Source: Symbiodinium natans
Taxonomy: Eukaryota; Sar; Dinophyceae; Suessiales; Symbiodiniaceae
Length of the DNA stretch: 32,500 bases
Assembly (NCBI GenBank): GCA_905221605.1
Contig: CAJNDS010002114.1
Location: 209,132 to 241,631, forward strand
Direction of reading: 5' to 3'
The translations under genes were made by a program, and so were the position numbers. A model generated the notes under the pieces. It was not told the DNA's origin. It ran no database searches and worked only from the letters and a program-made list of their open reading frames with translations. Below, piece by piece: positions 25,580 to 32,500 of the stretch (within the stretch, counting starts at the first letter, position 1; every line of letters starts with the position of its first letter).

Positions 25580-25630
25580 CCGCTGAGAGGCGTCGACCTT
25601 GCTCTGTAGCAAGATGTCCACGTGAAGTTC
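25580..25630 (-). CDS. c8, SMP domain exon (ELHVDILLQSKVDAS)
   Basis: Between CTCAG/GAA and CGG/GCTTCAGG the frame reads ELHVDILLQSKVDASQR. It matches the long central SMP strand, where a D-V/I-D pattern alternates hydrophobic and polar residues lining the lipid groove. The donor is GC. Joined to c9 it continues ASQRVELAVGALVAGIK, as expected for the next strand. The intron upstream is about 1.5 kb. Confidence 0.8.
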
Positions 25631-25634
25631 CTGA

Positions 25635-25925
25635 GTTTAGGGTTTAGGGTTTAGGGCTTAGGGCTTAGGGCTTAGGGCTTAGGGTTTTTGGGATGTTTAG
25701 GGGTGTGTAAGTTTAGGGGCCACATGATGCGGGACCCCCGAAGGGTTTTTAGGGTTTCGTGTTTCTTTGGATCCTGAAGCCCTTCAGCCCCGAAACCTCC
25801 TAAACCCTAAAGCCCTACACCCAAAACCCCAAACCCAGACTAAACCCTAAACCCAAATACCCTAAACCCTAAATCCGAAACCCCTAACCCCTAACCCCAG
25901 ACCCTAGACCCTAAACCCTAAACCC
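25635..25925. repeat. CTTAGGG block and opposed degenerate repeats
   Basis: Four CTTAGGG units at about 25655-25683 next to exon c8's acceptor, then CCCTAAA-like repeats at 25795-25928. Confidence 0.85.
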
Positions 25926-26005
25926 TAAAGCACAACAGGCCCCGTTGCCCTAGGTCGGGTTATTGGGATCCTGTACAAGCCCGACACCAACCACTTGGAG
26001 CTTCA

Positions 26006-26157
26006 TGGGTTTAGGGTTTTAGATTTTCGGTTTAGGGTTTAGGGTTTAGGGTTTAGGGTTTAGGGTTTAGGGTTTAGGGTTTAGGGTTTAGGGTTTAGGG
26101 TTTAGGGTTTAGGGTTTAGGGTTTAGGGTTTGGGGTTTGGGGTTTAGGGTTTAGGGC
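26006..26157 (+). repeat. Telomeric array TTTAGGG
   Basis: About 19 units. Confidence 0.96.
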
Positions 26158-26211
26158 ACTTATAACCCCAATTGGGGTTTGGGGTTAAGGGTTAAGGGTT
26201 GTAAGCCCAAC

Positions 26212-26312
26212 TACAAGGGGGGTTTACGATAGTTCGGCACCCCTAATGTAGACCCCCAAACTGTAGGATCCCCTTAGAACAACGTACTCTTGATTCAGGA
26301 AACCCCCCATGA
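26212..26312 (+). mobile_element. Dispersed repeat family 3, diverged copy
   Basis: GGGGGGTTTACGATAG, CACCCCTAATGTAGACCCCC and GATTCAGGAAACCCCCC match the start, middle and end of 22348-22450. Confidence 0.6.
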
Positions 26313-26390
26313 CTGCACTTAAAAGCCCCCTAAGTCCCCCAAGTAGGTTATGCGTAGACTTAGAATACAATGGGGTAGAAATTTAGGGTT

Positions 26391-26713
26391 TAGAGTTTAG
26401 GGTTTAGGGTTCTAAGTGTAGGGTTTAGGGTTTAGGGTTTAGGGTTTGGGGTTTAGGGTTTAGGGTTTAGGGTTTAGGGTTTAGGGTTTAGGGTTTAGGG
26501 TTTAGGGTTTAGGGTTTAGGGTTTAGGGTTTAGGGTTTAGGGTTTAGGGTTTAGGGTTTAGGGTTTAGGGTTGTAGGGTTTAGGGTTTAGGGTTTAGGGT
26601 TTAGGGTTTAGGGTTTAGGGTTTAGGGTTTAGGGTTTAGGGTTTAGGGTTTAGGGTTTAGGGTTTAGGGTTTAGGGTTTAGGGTTTAGGGTTTAGGGTTT
26701 AGGGTTTAGGGTG
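26391..26713 (+). repeat. Longest telomeric array in the window
   Basis: About 45 TTTAGGG units, nearly perfect, with one GTAGGG interruption near 26573. Confidence 0.97.
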
Positions 26714-27000
26714 CAATATAGCGGCCTTAATATTTAGAATAGGGTGTTGCGGGCCATTATAGTTATAGAGGGACCATAAGGGAATAACCCTATCTTAGCC
26801 CCCAAGATAGCGAGAGAAGGCCCCGAACAAGGTTTTGTTGGGGGTTTAGGGCTTAGGGTCTATAAGGGGGCGGGATAATTACGAATAGTATTCCTTTCTG
26901 GTCCATACGTCGATATACGATAAAACACAAAAAACTCGATTCAACTTTTTCAGGGCCCAGGATTACCACGTTTTGTTAGCGACTGAAGGATCTGGTCTAG
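26714..27000. other. Intron island with family 4 relative
   Basis: GGGACCATAAGGGAATA and GGCGGGATAATTACGAATAG match parts of the family 4 repeat but without a G-tract. No exon. Confidence 0.45.
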
Positions 27001-27123
27001 GGTCTAGGGTTTAGGGTTAGCGGGTTTAGGGTTGAGGGTTTGGGGGGGTTAGACCCTAAACCCCAAAACCTAAACCCTAAACCCTAAACCCTAAACCCTA
27101 AACCCTATTCTCGGCCAAGGCTC

Positions 27124-27196
27124 AATGCCACGATTCGCCTCCTCGGCTCGCAGGCAGGGCGCGTCCCAGATCGTGACCGGACCCACTGTCGGAGTC
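27124..27196 (-). CDS. c7, SMP domain exon (strand after TLG)
   Basis: Starting at TTAAG/G the frame reads TPTVGPVTIWDAPCLRAEEA then NRGI. With c6 this gives TRGETPTVGPVTIWDA, matching the SMP segment where a T-P-P-like turn precedes a strand. Joined to c8 it gives EEANRGIELHVDILLQ. The end needs a GA donor (ATT/GAGCCT), unusual in most eukaryotes but known in dinoflagellates. The phase at the c6 join is exact. Confidence 0.75.
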
Positions 27197-27199
27197 CTT

Positions 27200-27735
27200 A
27201 ATGCTCGTCTTCTGAGAGGGTGTTGGTTTGGGGGCTTTGCGGTTTAGGGCTTGGGGTTTAGCGTTTAGGGTTGGTGAGTTGGGGTTTAGGGTTTAGGGTT
27301 TAGGGTTTAGGGTTTAGGGTTTAGGATTTAGGGTTTAGGGTTAGGGTTCAGGGTTTAGGGTTGAGTAAGGGTTAACAGTTTAGGGTTTCGGGTTCGGGAG
27401 GCCCAGTGGATTTCACCCACCGCGCAGTGAGCCCACTACTCTGCATCAAGGCATACTCGGAGCGAATCGGTAGTTATAAGCCCTAAACCCTACACCCTAA
27501 ACCCTAAACCCAAACAAGGCTACGACCGGTTGGGACTGTCCCTGGGCGCATCAGGCACGGCAGCCAGGGCGAAACAGGGCTTGGGGATTTGGCGGGGTTT
27601 AGGGCTTAGGGTTTAGGGTATCCCCACATGTGGGAATTCAGGAAGAGGTTTTAGCTGGGGGTGTCTAAGCACTTCGAAACTGAGTTAAGCTGGATCATGA
27701 AACGGAAAACCCTAAGCTCTAAACCCTAAACCCTA
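27200..27735. other. Intron between c6 and c7
   Basis: TTTAGGG at 27285-27365 and CCCTAAA at 27480-27512 and 27715-27738, with unique spacers. GC-rich bits at 27395-27470 and 27520-27585 are not needed for the protein join. Confidence 0.6.
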
Positions 27736-27738
27736 AAC

Positions 27739-27876
27739 TCGCCGCGCGTCGTCTTGCCCAAAGTAAACTTCGTAAAGGTGAGGCCCTTCAGCGGCAGCGG
27801 TACCTTATCCTGGATCTTGGGCTCAACGGTTTCCTTCATGATCTTGTGCAAGGCAGAGTCGATCTTGGGCCACAGC
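27739..27876 (-). CDS. c6, SMP domain exon (LWPKID helix and first strand)
   Basis: The exon encodes LWPKIDSALHKIMKETVEP, then KIQDKVPLPLKGLTFTKFTL and GKTTRGE. This is the classic SMP N-terminal helix (LWP-ID, then a helix ending in VEP) and the first beta strand with the F-T-LG signature of extended synaptotagmins and plant synaptotagmins. The acceptor is GACTGAG/G; the donor is GA/GTTTAGGG, where the intron starts directly with telomeric repeats. An upstream AG (TATAAG/CGA) is an alternative acceptor. It ends in phase 2 and joins c7 as GA+G (Glu). Confidence 0.9.
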
Positions 27877-27889
27877 CTCAGTCGCTTAT

Positions 27890-27944
27890 AGGGTTTAGGG
27901 TTTAGGGTTTAGGGTTTAGGGTTTAGGGTTTAGGGTTTAGGGCT
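27890..27944 (+). repeat. Telomeric array TTTAGGG
   Basis: About seven units, acceptor side of exon c6. Confidence 0.95.
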
Positions 27945-28062
27945 ACCCCGATTCTCGGAACCCCCCCCCATATTTCCGGCTTGTTGAATGCTTTGAGAGT
28001 TCCTTCGGGTTTGGTAATCAAAAAGCAGGCGCACAAAGTCCTGTCAGCTGCTGCGGGGTCTA

Positions 28063-28133
28063 CTTGGAGGCTCAGGGGTTCCAACTAGTTATAACTGGCT
28101 GTAAGCTTACAAGTACTTGGGTACCTCCAACTT
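28063..28133. mobile_element. Dispersed repeat family 1-like palindrome
   Basis: CTTGGAGGCTC at one end and GTACCTCCAACTT at the other, with TTATAACTG inside; a short self-complementary derivative. Confidence 0.45.
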
Positions 28134-28136
28134 AAA

Positions 28137-28190
28137 ACCCCTAAACCCTAACCCTAAACCCTAAACCCTAAACCCTAAACCCTAAACCCA
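28137..28190 (-). repeat. Telomeric array CCCTAAA
   Basis: Seven units, donor side of exon c5. Confidence 0.95.
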
Positions 28191-28226
28191 AGAGTCTTCA
28201 AGCACACTTGAGTCCGTAAACCATAC

Positions 28227-28314
28227 CTCAAGTATCGGCATACGAAAGCCGCAAAGTCTGCTGCAGAGTGCTGCTGCGAGGCTGTTTCATCAAGGGCTCC
28301 ATCCATGTTAACTC
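28227..28314 (-). CDS. c5, start of SMP domain
   Basis: The exon runs from CCAG/GAGTTAAC to TTGAG/GTATGG and reads VNMDGALDETASQQHSAADF followed by AAFVCRYL, ending in phase 2 (AG). Joined to c6 it gives AAFVCRYLRLWPKIDSAL, matching the SMP opening of extended synaptotagmins, where a short acidic helix and a W/F-rich turn lead to R-LWP-ID. The in-frame AG plus G join to c6 is strong support. Codons are GC-biased at third positions like the later exons. Confidence 0.8.
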
Positions 28315-28461
28315 CTGGCACAGGGTGCGCAGGGTTAAGGGATACCCACATCCCAACCCGTCGAATCAATCGACCTGATTAGTCGGGACCCTCAACCCAC
28401 CACCCTAAACGCTACCCCTGAAGCAGTGTCGGCGGAATACCATAAACCCTCAACCAGCAAC

Positions 28462-28513
28462 TAGCTGCCCATGGTCCTCGACGCGCGTGAGCTTCTGCCG
28501 TGGCAGCATGTAT
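28462..28513 (-). CDS. c4, candidate exon upstream of the SMP domain
   Basis: Between a CGAG acceptor and a GT donor (CTA/GTTGCTGG) the frame reads YMLPRQKLTRVEDHGQL. It lies just before the SMP exons, where related proteins carry the membrane anchor and a basic linker; this peptide would be part of the linker. The phase to c5 does not close directly, so a small exon or a different boundary is needed. Confidence 0.45.
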
Positions 28514-28557
28514 CTCGATTGGCCCTGGTTTAGTGCTAGGGTTTTGGGCATCTAAGC

Positions 28558-28625
28558 TGAGACCCTAAACCCTAAACCCTAAACCCTAAACCCTAAACCC
28601 TAAACCCTAAACCCTAAACCCTAAA
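28558..28625 (-). repeat. Telomeric array CCCTAAA
   Basis: Nine units, acceptor side of exon c4 (orientation opposite to the usual). Confidence 0.95.
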
Positions 28626-28689
28626 GAGAGCAGCTGTGTGGGGACAGTTTAGGTGTTCTTGCTATAGGGGCTAAGAGTTCGGGGTTTAG

Positions 28690-28985
28690 GGCTTCAGGCC
28701 TTCAGGGCCTTCAGGGCCTTCAGGGCGCCTAAACCCCAAAACCCTAAACCCTAAACCCTCAACCCTAAACCCTAAACCCTAAACCTTCAGGGCCTTCAGA
28801 GCCTTCAGGGGTTTAGGGCTGTCAAGGCTCCGGGGATGCAGGGGCTTTCAGTGCCTTGGTGGGATTTAGGACTTCAGGGCCTTTGGGGTACCACACCCCT
28901 TGAAACCCTAAACCCTAAACCCTAAACCCTAAGCCCTAAGCCCTAAACCCTAAACCCTAAACCCTAAACCCCACACCCAGGAGGT
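28690..28985. repeat. CTTCAGGGC repeats mixed with CCCTAAA
   Basis: A short CTTCAGGGC unit occurs about seven times around 28695-28730 and 28785-28880, interrupted by CCCTAAA arrays. The unit looks like a derivative of TTCAGGG. Confidence 0.75.
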
Positions 28986-29146
28986 CAGAAGGGCTGGGTG
29001 CGGAAGCTTCGGCCCTTGGAATCTTGGCTGACTTCTGAACCCCTCCTAGAAGTTTAACGGTTAGGGCTCCTTATTGACACGTTTACAAAAACCCAAAGGG
29101 TTTAAATAGTCCTTGATAGGGATTCGAGTATCCCATATTATAATCC

Positions 29147-29271
29147 CTACTAAGGTGCTGTTAGTACAAGGGGGAACATCCCCAGTGAACCCTAAACCCT
29201 AAACCCTAAACCCTAAACCCTAAACCCTAAACCCTATTAAGGAGCTGTTAGCACAAGGGGGAACATCCCCA
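29147..29271. repeat. Telomeric insert flanked by a 38-bp duplication
   Basis: Copies at 29147-29184 and 29234-29271 (CTA-TAAGG-GCTGTTAG-ACAAGGGGGAACATCCCCA) flank seven CCCTAAA units. Both belong to repeat family 2. Confidence 0.85.
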
Positions 29272-29285
29272 AGGTTCAAGTCCTA

Positions 29286-29365
29286 AGGGCCAGAAGAAAG
29301 CCAAGGAATACTGCCGCGAGCTGACACAGCGCCGTGAAGAGTCAGCTTCGGACTGCGGTTCGGGC
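29286..29365. other. GC-rich coding-like island, strand unresolved
   Basis: This island between repeat blocks is open on both strands. The plus strand reads KKAKEYCRELTQRREESAS, a helix-like charged segment. The minus strand reads SEADSSRRCVSSRQY after a CGCAG acceptor. Neighbouring exons favour the minus strand and the peptide quality favours the plus strand. No family was recognised. Confidence 0.3.
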
Positions 29366-29399
29366 GTTCAGGGTAGTAGCTAAACCCTGAACCCTAAGC

Positions 29400-29511
29400 C
29401 CTAAACCCTACATCCTAAACCCTAAACCCTAAACCCTAAACCCTAAACCCTAAACCCTAAACCCTAAACCCTAAACCCTAAACCCTAAACCCTAAACCCT
29501 AAACCCTATCA
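29400..29511 (-). repeat. Telomeric array CCCTAAA
   Basis: About 16 units. Confidence 0.96.
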
Positions 29512-29609
29512 AACCCAAGGTTTAGATAAACCCTCAGCCCACAAGACCAGCTGCGGCGATGAGATTTATGGGTTTTAGGGCTCTGGGCTCTGAAGGCGTT
29601 CGGTCCTTA

Positions 29610-29812
29610 GGTTCAGGGTTTAGGGTTTAGGGTTTAGAGTTCAGGGTTTGGGGTTTCGGATTTAGGGTTTAGGTTCGCAAGGGCTCAGGGTTTGGGGGGC
29701 GGGGGGGAAGGGAGAGAGATTCCGACATTCAGGGGTTTCTAAGGAACCCTGAGCCCTAAACCCTAAACCCTAAACACTAAACCCTAAACCCTAAACCCTA
29801 AGTCTCCGTTAT
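29610..29812. repeat. Opposed short telomeric stretches
   Basis: TTTAGGG to about 29675, a G-rich spacer, then CCCTAAA at 29752-29800. Confidence 0.88.
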
Positions 29813-29842
29813 GTGTTCGGGGTTGAGGGTTGGGGGACCTGC

Positions 29843-29887
29843 CTTGGAACGGGTCTCATCGCCCTCGGTGGTGTCGCTGTCGGTATC
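29843..29887 (-). CDS. c3, candidate acidic linker exon
   Basis: After a CCAG acceptor the frame reads DTDSDTTEGDETRSK and ends before a GC donor (AAG/GCAGGT). The acid-rich composition suits a cytosolic linker ahead of the SMP domain. Phase does not match c2 directly: continuing c2 in phase would read IPTATPPRAMRPVPRQ with a GT donor. Either another exon intervenes or that frame is the real one. Confidence 0.4.
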
Positions 29888-29944
29888 CTGGCCCGGCCGG
29901 CACGTCTAGGGGCTCTAAGAGATTTAGAGTCTAAGGGTTTTGGG

Positions 29945-30310
29945 GGGTAGGGGGTTTAGGGTTTAGGGTTTAGGGTTTAGGGGTTTAGGGTTTAGGGTTT
30001 AGGGTTTAGGGGTTTAGGGTTTAGGGTTTAGGGTTTAGGGTCTAGGGTTTAGGGTTTAGGGTTTAGGGTGTAGGCTCTAAGGGCCATGACATGGTCCCTT
30101 CACATGGGCCCTTGCTGAGGAACCCTTATATGCCCCGTATACACCCTGAGAAAACCAAGGGTTTGGGGCTTCGGGTTTAGGGTTTAGGGGTTAGGGTTTA
30201 GGGTTTAGGGTTTAGGGGTTAGGGTTTAGGGTTGAGGGTTTAGGGTTGAGGGTTTAGGGTTTAGGGTTTAGGGTTTAGGGTGTAGAGTTTAGGGTTTAGG
30301 GCTTCGGGCG
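29945..30310 (+). repeat. Telomeric arrays around a unique segment
   Basis: TTTAGGG at 29950-30070 and 30172-30303, with GTTTAGGGG spacing variants. Both ends of the spacer carry similar words (GGGCCATGACATGGTCCCTT; compare GGACCATGTGAAGGGGCCAT at about 30343). Confidence 0.9.
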
Positions 30311-30520
30311 TCCATACTTCAGAAGCCTTCAGCAAAGGCAAAGGACCATGTGAAGGGGCCATGTAACTTCCCCTAGATAGAAGTTGAAGGTTTGGGTCTA
30401 GGTTTTCGGGATTTAGGGCCTCATGCCTTTCGCGCGGGCTCGAGGGCTTTAGGGCCTTTAGGGCTTTGCACTTTCAGAGCCTAGGCTTCAGGGGTTTGGA
30501 CTTCAGCGTTTAGAACCCTA
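30310..30520. other. Intron stretch without clear features
   Basis: Unique and weakly repeat-like sequence; nothing convincing as an exon. Confidence 0.4.
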
Positions 30521-30522
30521 GA

Positions 30523-30670
30523 CCCTAAACCCCAAACCCCAAACTCCCAAACCCAAACCCCTAAACCCTAAACCCGAAACCCGAAACCCTAAACCCTAAA
30601 CCCTAAACCCTAAACCCTAAACCCTAAACCCTAAACCCCTAAACCCGAAACCCGAAACCCCTAAACCCTT
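30523..30670 (-). repeat. Telomeric array CCCTAAA
   Basis: About 18 units with CCCGAAA pairs at both ends, donor side of exon c2. Confidence 0.95.
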
Positions 30671-30685
30671 TTAAAACTTTCTTAC

Positions 30686-30789
30686 CAAGCATCATTGAAA
30701 TCTGGTGTCTCATCGATGTGCACTTCTTCATGGTCCGGCGGCGAAGGGTATCGACAAACGGAAAGACAGGAAGCGAACAGCGACATCAC
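30686..30789 (-). CDS. c2, N-terminal exon with consensus GTAAGA donor
   Basis: Open frame from an AG acceptor (CCGAG before GTGATG) to a donor reading TTG/GTAAGA, the most canonical splice donor in the window. It encodes VMSLFASCLSVCRYPSPP, then DHEEVHIDETPDFNDAW. The start MSLFASCLSVC has two cysteines near the N-terminus that could be lipidated if the ATG at 30786 is the start; that is inference. The second half is acidic. The exon ends in phase 2. It is flanked by CCCTAAA-type sequence on the donor side and TTTAGGG arrays on the acceptor side. Confidence 0.55.
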
Positions 30790-30796
30790 CTCGGCG

Positions 30797-30872
30797 GTTT
30801 TAGGGTTTAGGGTTTAGGGTTTAGGGTTTAGGGTCTAGGGTCTAGGGTTTAGGGTTTAGGGTTTAGGGTTTA
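30797..30872 (+). repeat. Telomeric array TTTAGGG
   Basis: About 10 units with two TCTAGGG, acceptor side of exon c2. Confidence 0.95.
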
Positions 30873-31020
30873 AGGTTGAAAGAAAACCTCGGAGAAACCC
30901 CAAACCTGGCTTCGAGCACTTTGCAGCACGCGCAAATCCCCAAACCCTTGGCCCCCTAAATCTCCAAACCCGAAGAAAGGTCCCCCCGAACTAGGGCCCA
31001 GACGTCAAGGCTGCTTCCAC

Positions 31021-31053
31021 TGGCCCCTCTGCCAGCTCTTCCGGGAAATCCAT
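31021..31053 (-). CDS. c1, candidate first coding exon
   Basis: An ATG at 31053-31051 opens MDFPEELAEGP, followed by a GT donor (GTGGAAGC). The peptide is acidic, as cytosolic N-termini often are. Joining to c2 keeps phase 0. No promoter is recognisable, and the spliced leader of dinoflagellate mRNAs would be added in trans upstream. The alternative is that translation starts at the ATG inside c2. No family motif is present, so this rests on position, phase and a start codon. Confidence 0.35.
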
Positions 31054-31059
31054 GATTAG

Positions 31060-31405
31060 CGCTTAGGATTTAGGGTTTAGGGTTTAGGCTTGGGTTTGGG
31101 GTTTAGAGGGTAGGGCTCGGGGTTTAGAGTTTAGTGTTTCGGGCTGCTTGGGTTACAGTTTGATGCTTGCCAGTTATGTTGGGCGGTAGGGCTCAAGGTG
31201 TACAGGCCTTTGCTAAGCCTCCGGTGAGCATTCAAGGAAGTTAACCCAGTTGCACAAGGACTTAGGGTGAAGGGACGTAAGGTTGTGGGGCTTAGGGTTT
31301 AAGGTTTGTGCATGTACACGGAAACTTCTAGAAGCAAGCGGGTCCCGACACCGGCAGAAATGCCGCAAGGAATCCTGTGCACGAAGGCAACCAAATCCAA
31401 GAATA
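31060..31405. other. Region upstream of c1, mostly unique
   Basis: Short TTTAGGG at 31066-31130, then unique sequence. No TATA-like or other promoter element is supportable; dinoflagellate promoters are poorly defined. Confidence 0.4.
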
Positions 31406-31410
31406 GAGAA

Positions 31411-31459
31411 AGAATGAGAGAGAGAGAGGAGGGTGAGAGAGAGAGAAAGGGGAAGAGAA

Positions 31460-31490
<31 letters not shown>

Positions 31491-31496
31491 GAGAGG
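31411..31496 (+). repeat. GA dinucleotide repeat
   Basis: Imperfect (GA)n; the Arg-Glu and Ser-Leu frames across it are artefacts. Confidence 0.92.
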
Positions 31497-31499
31497 CGC

Positions 31500-32270
31500 A
31501 CTTCAAGGCACGACAGCTAATTCAAGAGCCTGATAGGTTCCTCACGCTATCCCCTCATAACCCCTGCATACTCATCATACAGACCCTGCCTGAAATGCAC
31601 ATTCCAAATGAAAACATGGGCCCCTCTACTACCCTCCATGCAACCCCCAAACCCCAAACCCCAAAGCCCCAACCCTAAACCCTTACCTCTTCGAGAGGCT
31701 CCTAAAGTATGGCCTATACCCTGGGTAGATCCTGGCTCCAAAGTAAAGCAATCCGCGCATAGAAATTGGAATTTAGGGTTTAGGATTTAGGGTTCAGGGT
31801 TTAGGGTCCCAAACCCGTAAACCCCAAATCTGAACCGAGGCCCCTGACCCTAAACAGCTAATTAAGCCCCAGCAAGTCCTAAACCCTGACACCCCACGCG
31901 ATCGCCTCCGAACCCTAAACCCTCTTCACAACGTAAACCCTCGGGTTTAGGGTTGAGGGGGTTTAGGGTTTAGGGTTTAATGGTAAAGCCCTCAATAAGG
32001 CGCATGGACCCTACAACCCTAAACCCTTAATCCGCAACCCCCAGTTGTCGCCTAACGCCTAAACCCTAAGCAAGCCTAAGATGCTCTACAAAAAACAACC
32101 CCCTGGTTCTCAGTAGGGAGGGAAAGGGGGTCCTATATATATATATACATATATATACCCCTTATTAAGGGAGTATTTAAGGGCCCTCATTCCCTCCCCC
32201 TGAACCCTAAACCCTAAACCCTAATCCCAGACAGTTTAGGGTTTAGGGTTAGGGTTTAGGGTTTAGGATT
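31500..32270. other. Mixed intergenic or intron sequence
   Basis: Unique segments, weak CCCTAAA/TTTAGGG stretches and a TATATA tract at 32134-32157. No exon recognised. Confidence 0.45.
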
Positions 32271-32349
32271 GCAGGGTGTGGGGTGCAGGGCTTGGGATCT
32301 GGGGCCTCAGGCTCAGGGTTTCAGGCTACAAGGCTGAGGGTTGCAGGGT

Positions 32350-32426
32350 CTAGGGGTTTGGGGTTTGGGGTTTGGGGTTTGGGGTTTGGGGTTTAGGGTT
32401 TAGGGTTTAGGGTTTAGGGTTTAGGG
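32350..32426 (+). repeat. Telomeric array with TTTGGGG start
   Basis: Five TTTGGGG units then about six TTTAGGG units, the same order as at 22650 and reversed from 2178 and 3030. Confidence 0.94.
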
Positions 32427-32429
32427 TCC

Positions 32430-32500
32430 TAGGCTCTGTCATGCACGCGGTTTTTTGTGGCTTTCTTCTTTGCGCGCCTGGTGGGTACTTCTCTTCTCGA
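32430..32500. other. Possible exon fragment at the window edge
   Basis: On the minus strand KRSTHQARKEESHKKPRA is open, then meets a stop; it could be the end of an upstream gene. Too short to judge. Confidence 0.2.

Larger units (their letters stand above)
82..31053 (-). other. Large split gene: extended-synaptotagmin/tricalbin-like SMP-C2 protein (gene model)
   Basis: Roughly 40 short GC-rich coding islands on the minus strand join into one protein. The c5-c24 core keeps reading frame across 18 of 19 inferred introns; c10/c11 is unresolved. It carries an SMP domain, at least one clear C2 domain and further C2-like segments. Proteins of this family sit in the ER membrane, tether it to the plasma membrane or other organelles through C2 domains that bind acidic lipids with or without calcium, and carry lipids in the SMP groove. 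No membrane anchor was identified, so the N-terminal part is incomplete. Donors are GT, GC and a few GA; acceptors are AG, usually followed by G. Introns are dominated by telomeric heptamers. Exons below 7 kb are joined only by strand and phase and might belong to a neighbouring gene. The family assignment is firm for c5-c19, weaker elsewhere. Confidence 0.8.

Noticed and set aside
28690-28880. CTTCAGGGC repeats as a regulatory hairpin
   Set aside because: Short, irregular copies explainable as decayed telomeric variants.
31213-31678. Ser-Leu and Arg-Glu rich frames
   Set aside because: Translations of a GA dinucleotide tract.
1-32500. Window as a true chromosome end
   Set aside because: Arrays occur in both orientations throughout, are interrupted every few hundred bases, and lie between coding exons; there is no single terminal array.

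Overview
The window reads as nuclear DNA of a dinoflagellate. The evidence is (a) thousands of bases of plant/alveolate-type telomeric heptamer TTTAGGG in both orientations scattered through the interior, (b) short GC-rich coding islands of 30-140 bp, and (c) inferred introns with GT, GC and sometimes GA donors and AG acceptors that are nearly always followed by G, a known dinoflagellate splicing habit. There is also a near match to the dinoflagellate spliced leader on the minus strand at 118-138. No bacterial gene, CRISPR array, rRNA or tRNA was recognised. The longest open frames are mostly low-complexity or repeat artefacts; the real coding signal lies in exons too short to stand out as ORFs.

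Reading the minus strand, about 40 exon candidates (c1-c40 in transcript order) run from about 31.05 kb down to 82. A core set joins in frame from c5 to c24, with one unresolved junction (c10/c11) and one likely missing microexon (c18/c19). They encode an extended-synaptotagmin/tricalbin-like protein. c5-c13 (28.3-21.5 kb) give an SMP lipid-transfer domain, from RLWPKID to RRLVLPN. c14-c19 (20.95-15.2 kb) give a clear C2 domain (PVGVLRVT, TSDPYVRIRL, HPKW, TLRIEVYDW, RKWIEL). c20-c24 (14.3-11.2 kb) are a diverged region that may be a second C2. c26-c29 (9.1-7.4 kb) give a further C2-like domain. c30-c39 form an unrecognised C-terminal region, or possibly a second gene on the same strand. Such proteins tether the ER to other membranes and move lipid between them. 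The gene is therefore at least about 24 kb long and perhaps more than 31 kb, with well under 10 percent coding.

The introns are the unusual part. Many start, on the gene strand, with GTTTAGGG repeats and end with CCCTAAA repeats. Their two ends are thus inverted copies of telomeric sequence that could pair in the pre-mRNA. At several junctions the telomeric unit itself appears to supply the splice donor (GT of GTTTAGG) or acceptor (AG of TTTAGG). Between the telomeric blocks lie at least four dispersed repeat families, a 62-bp minisatellite, a 30-bp minisatellite, G-, T- and GA-homopolymer or simple tracts, and AT-rich islands.

All exon limits were inferred by eye from protein continuity and splice-site phase. 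No transcript data or database search was available.
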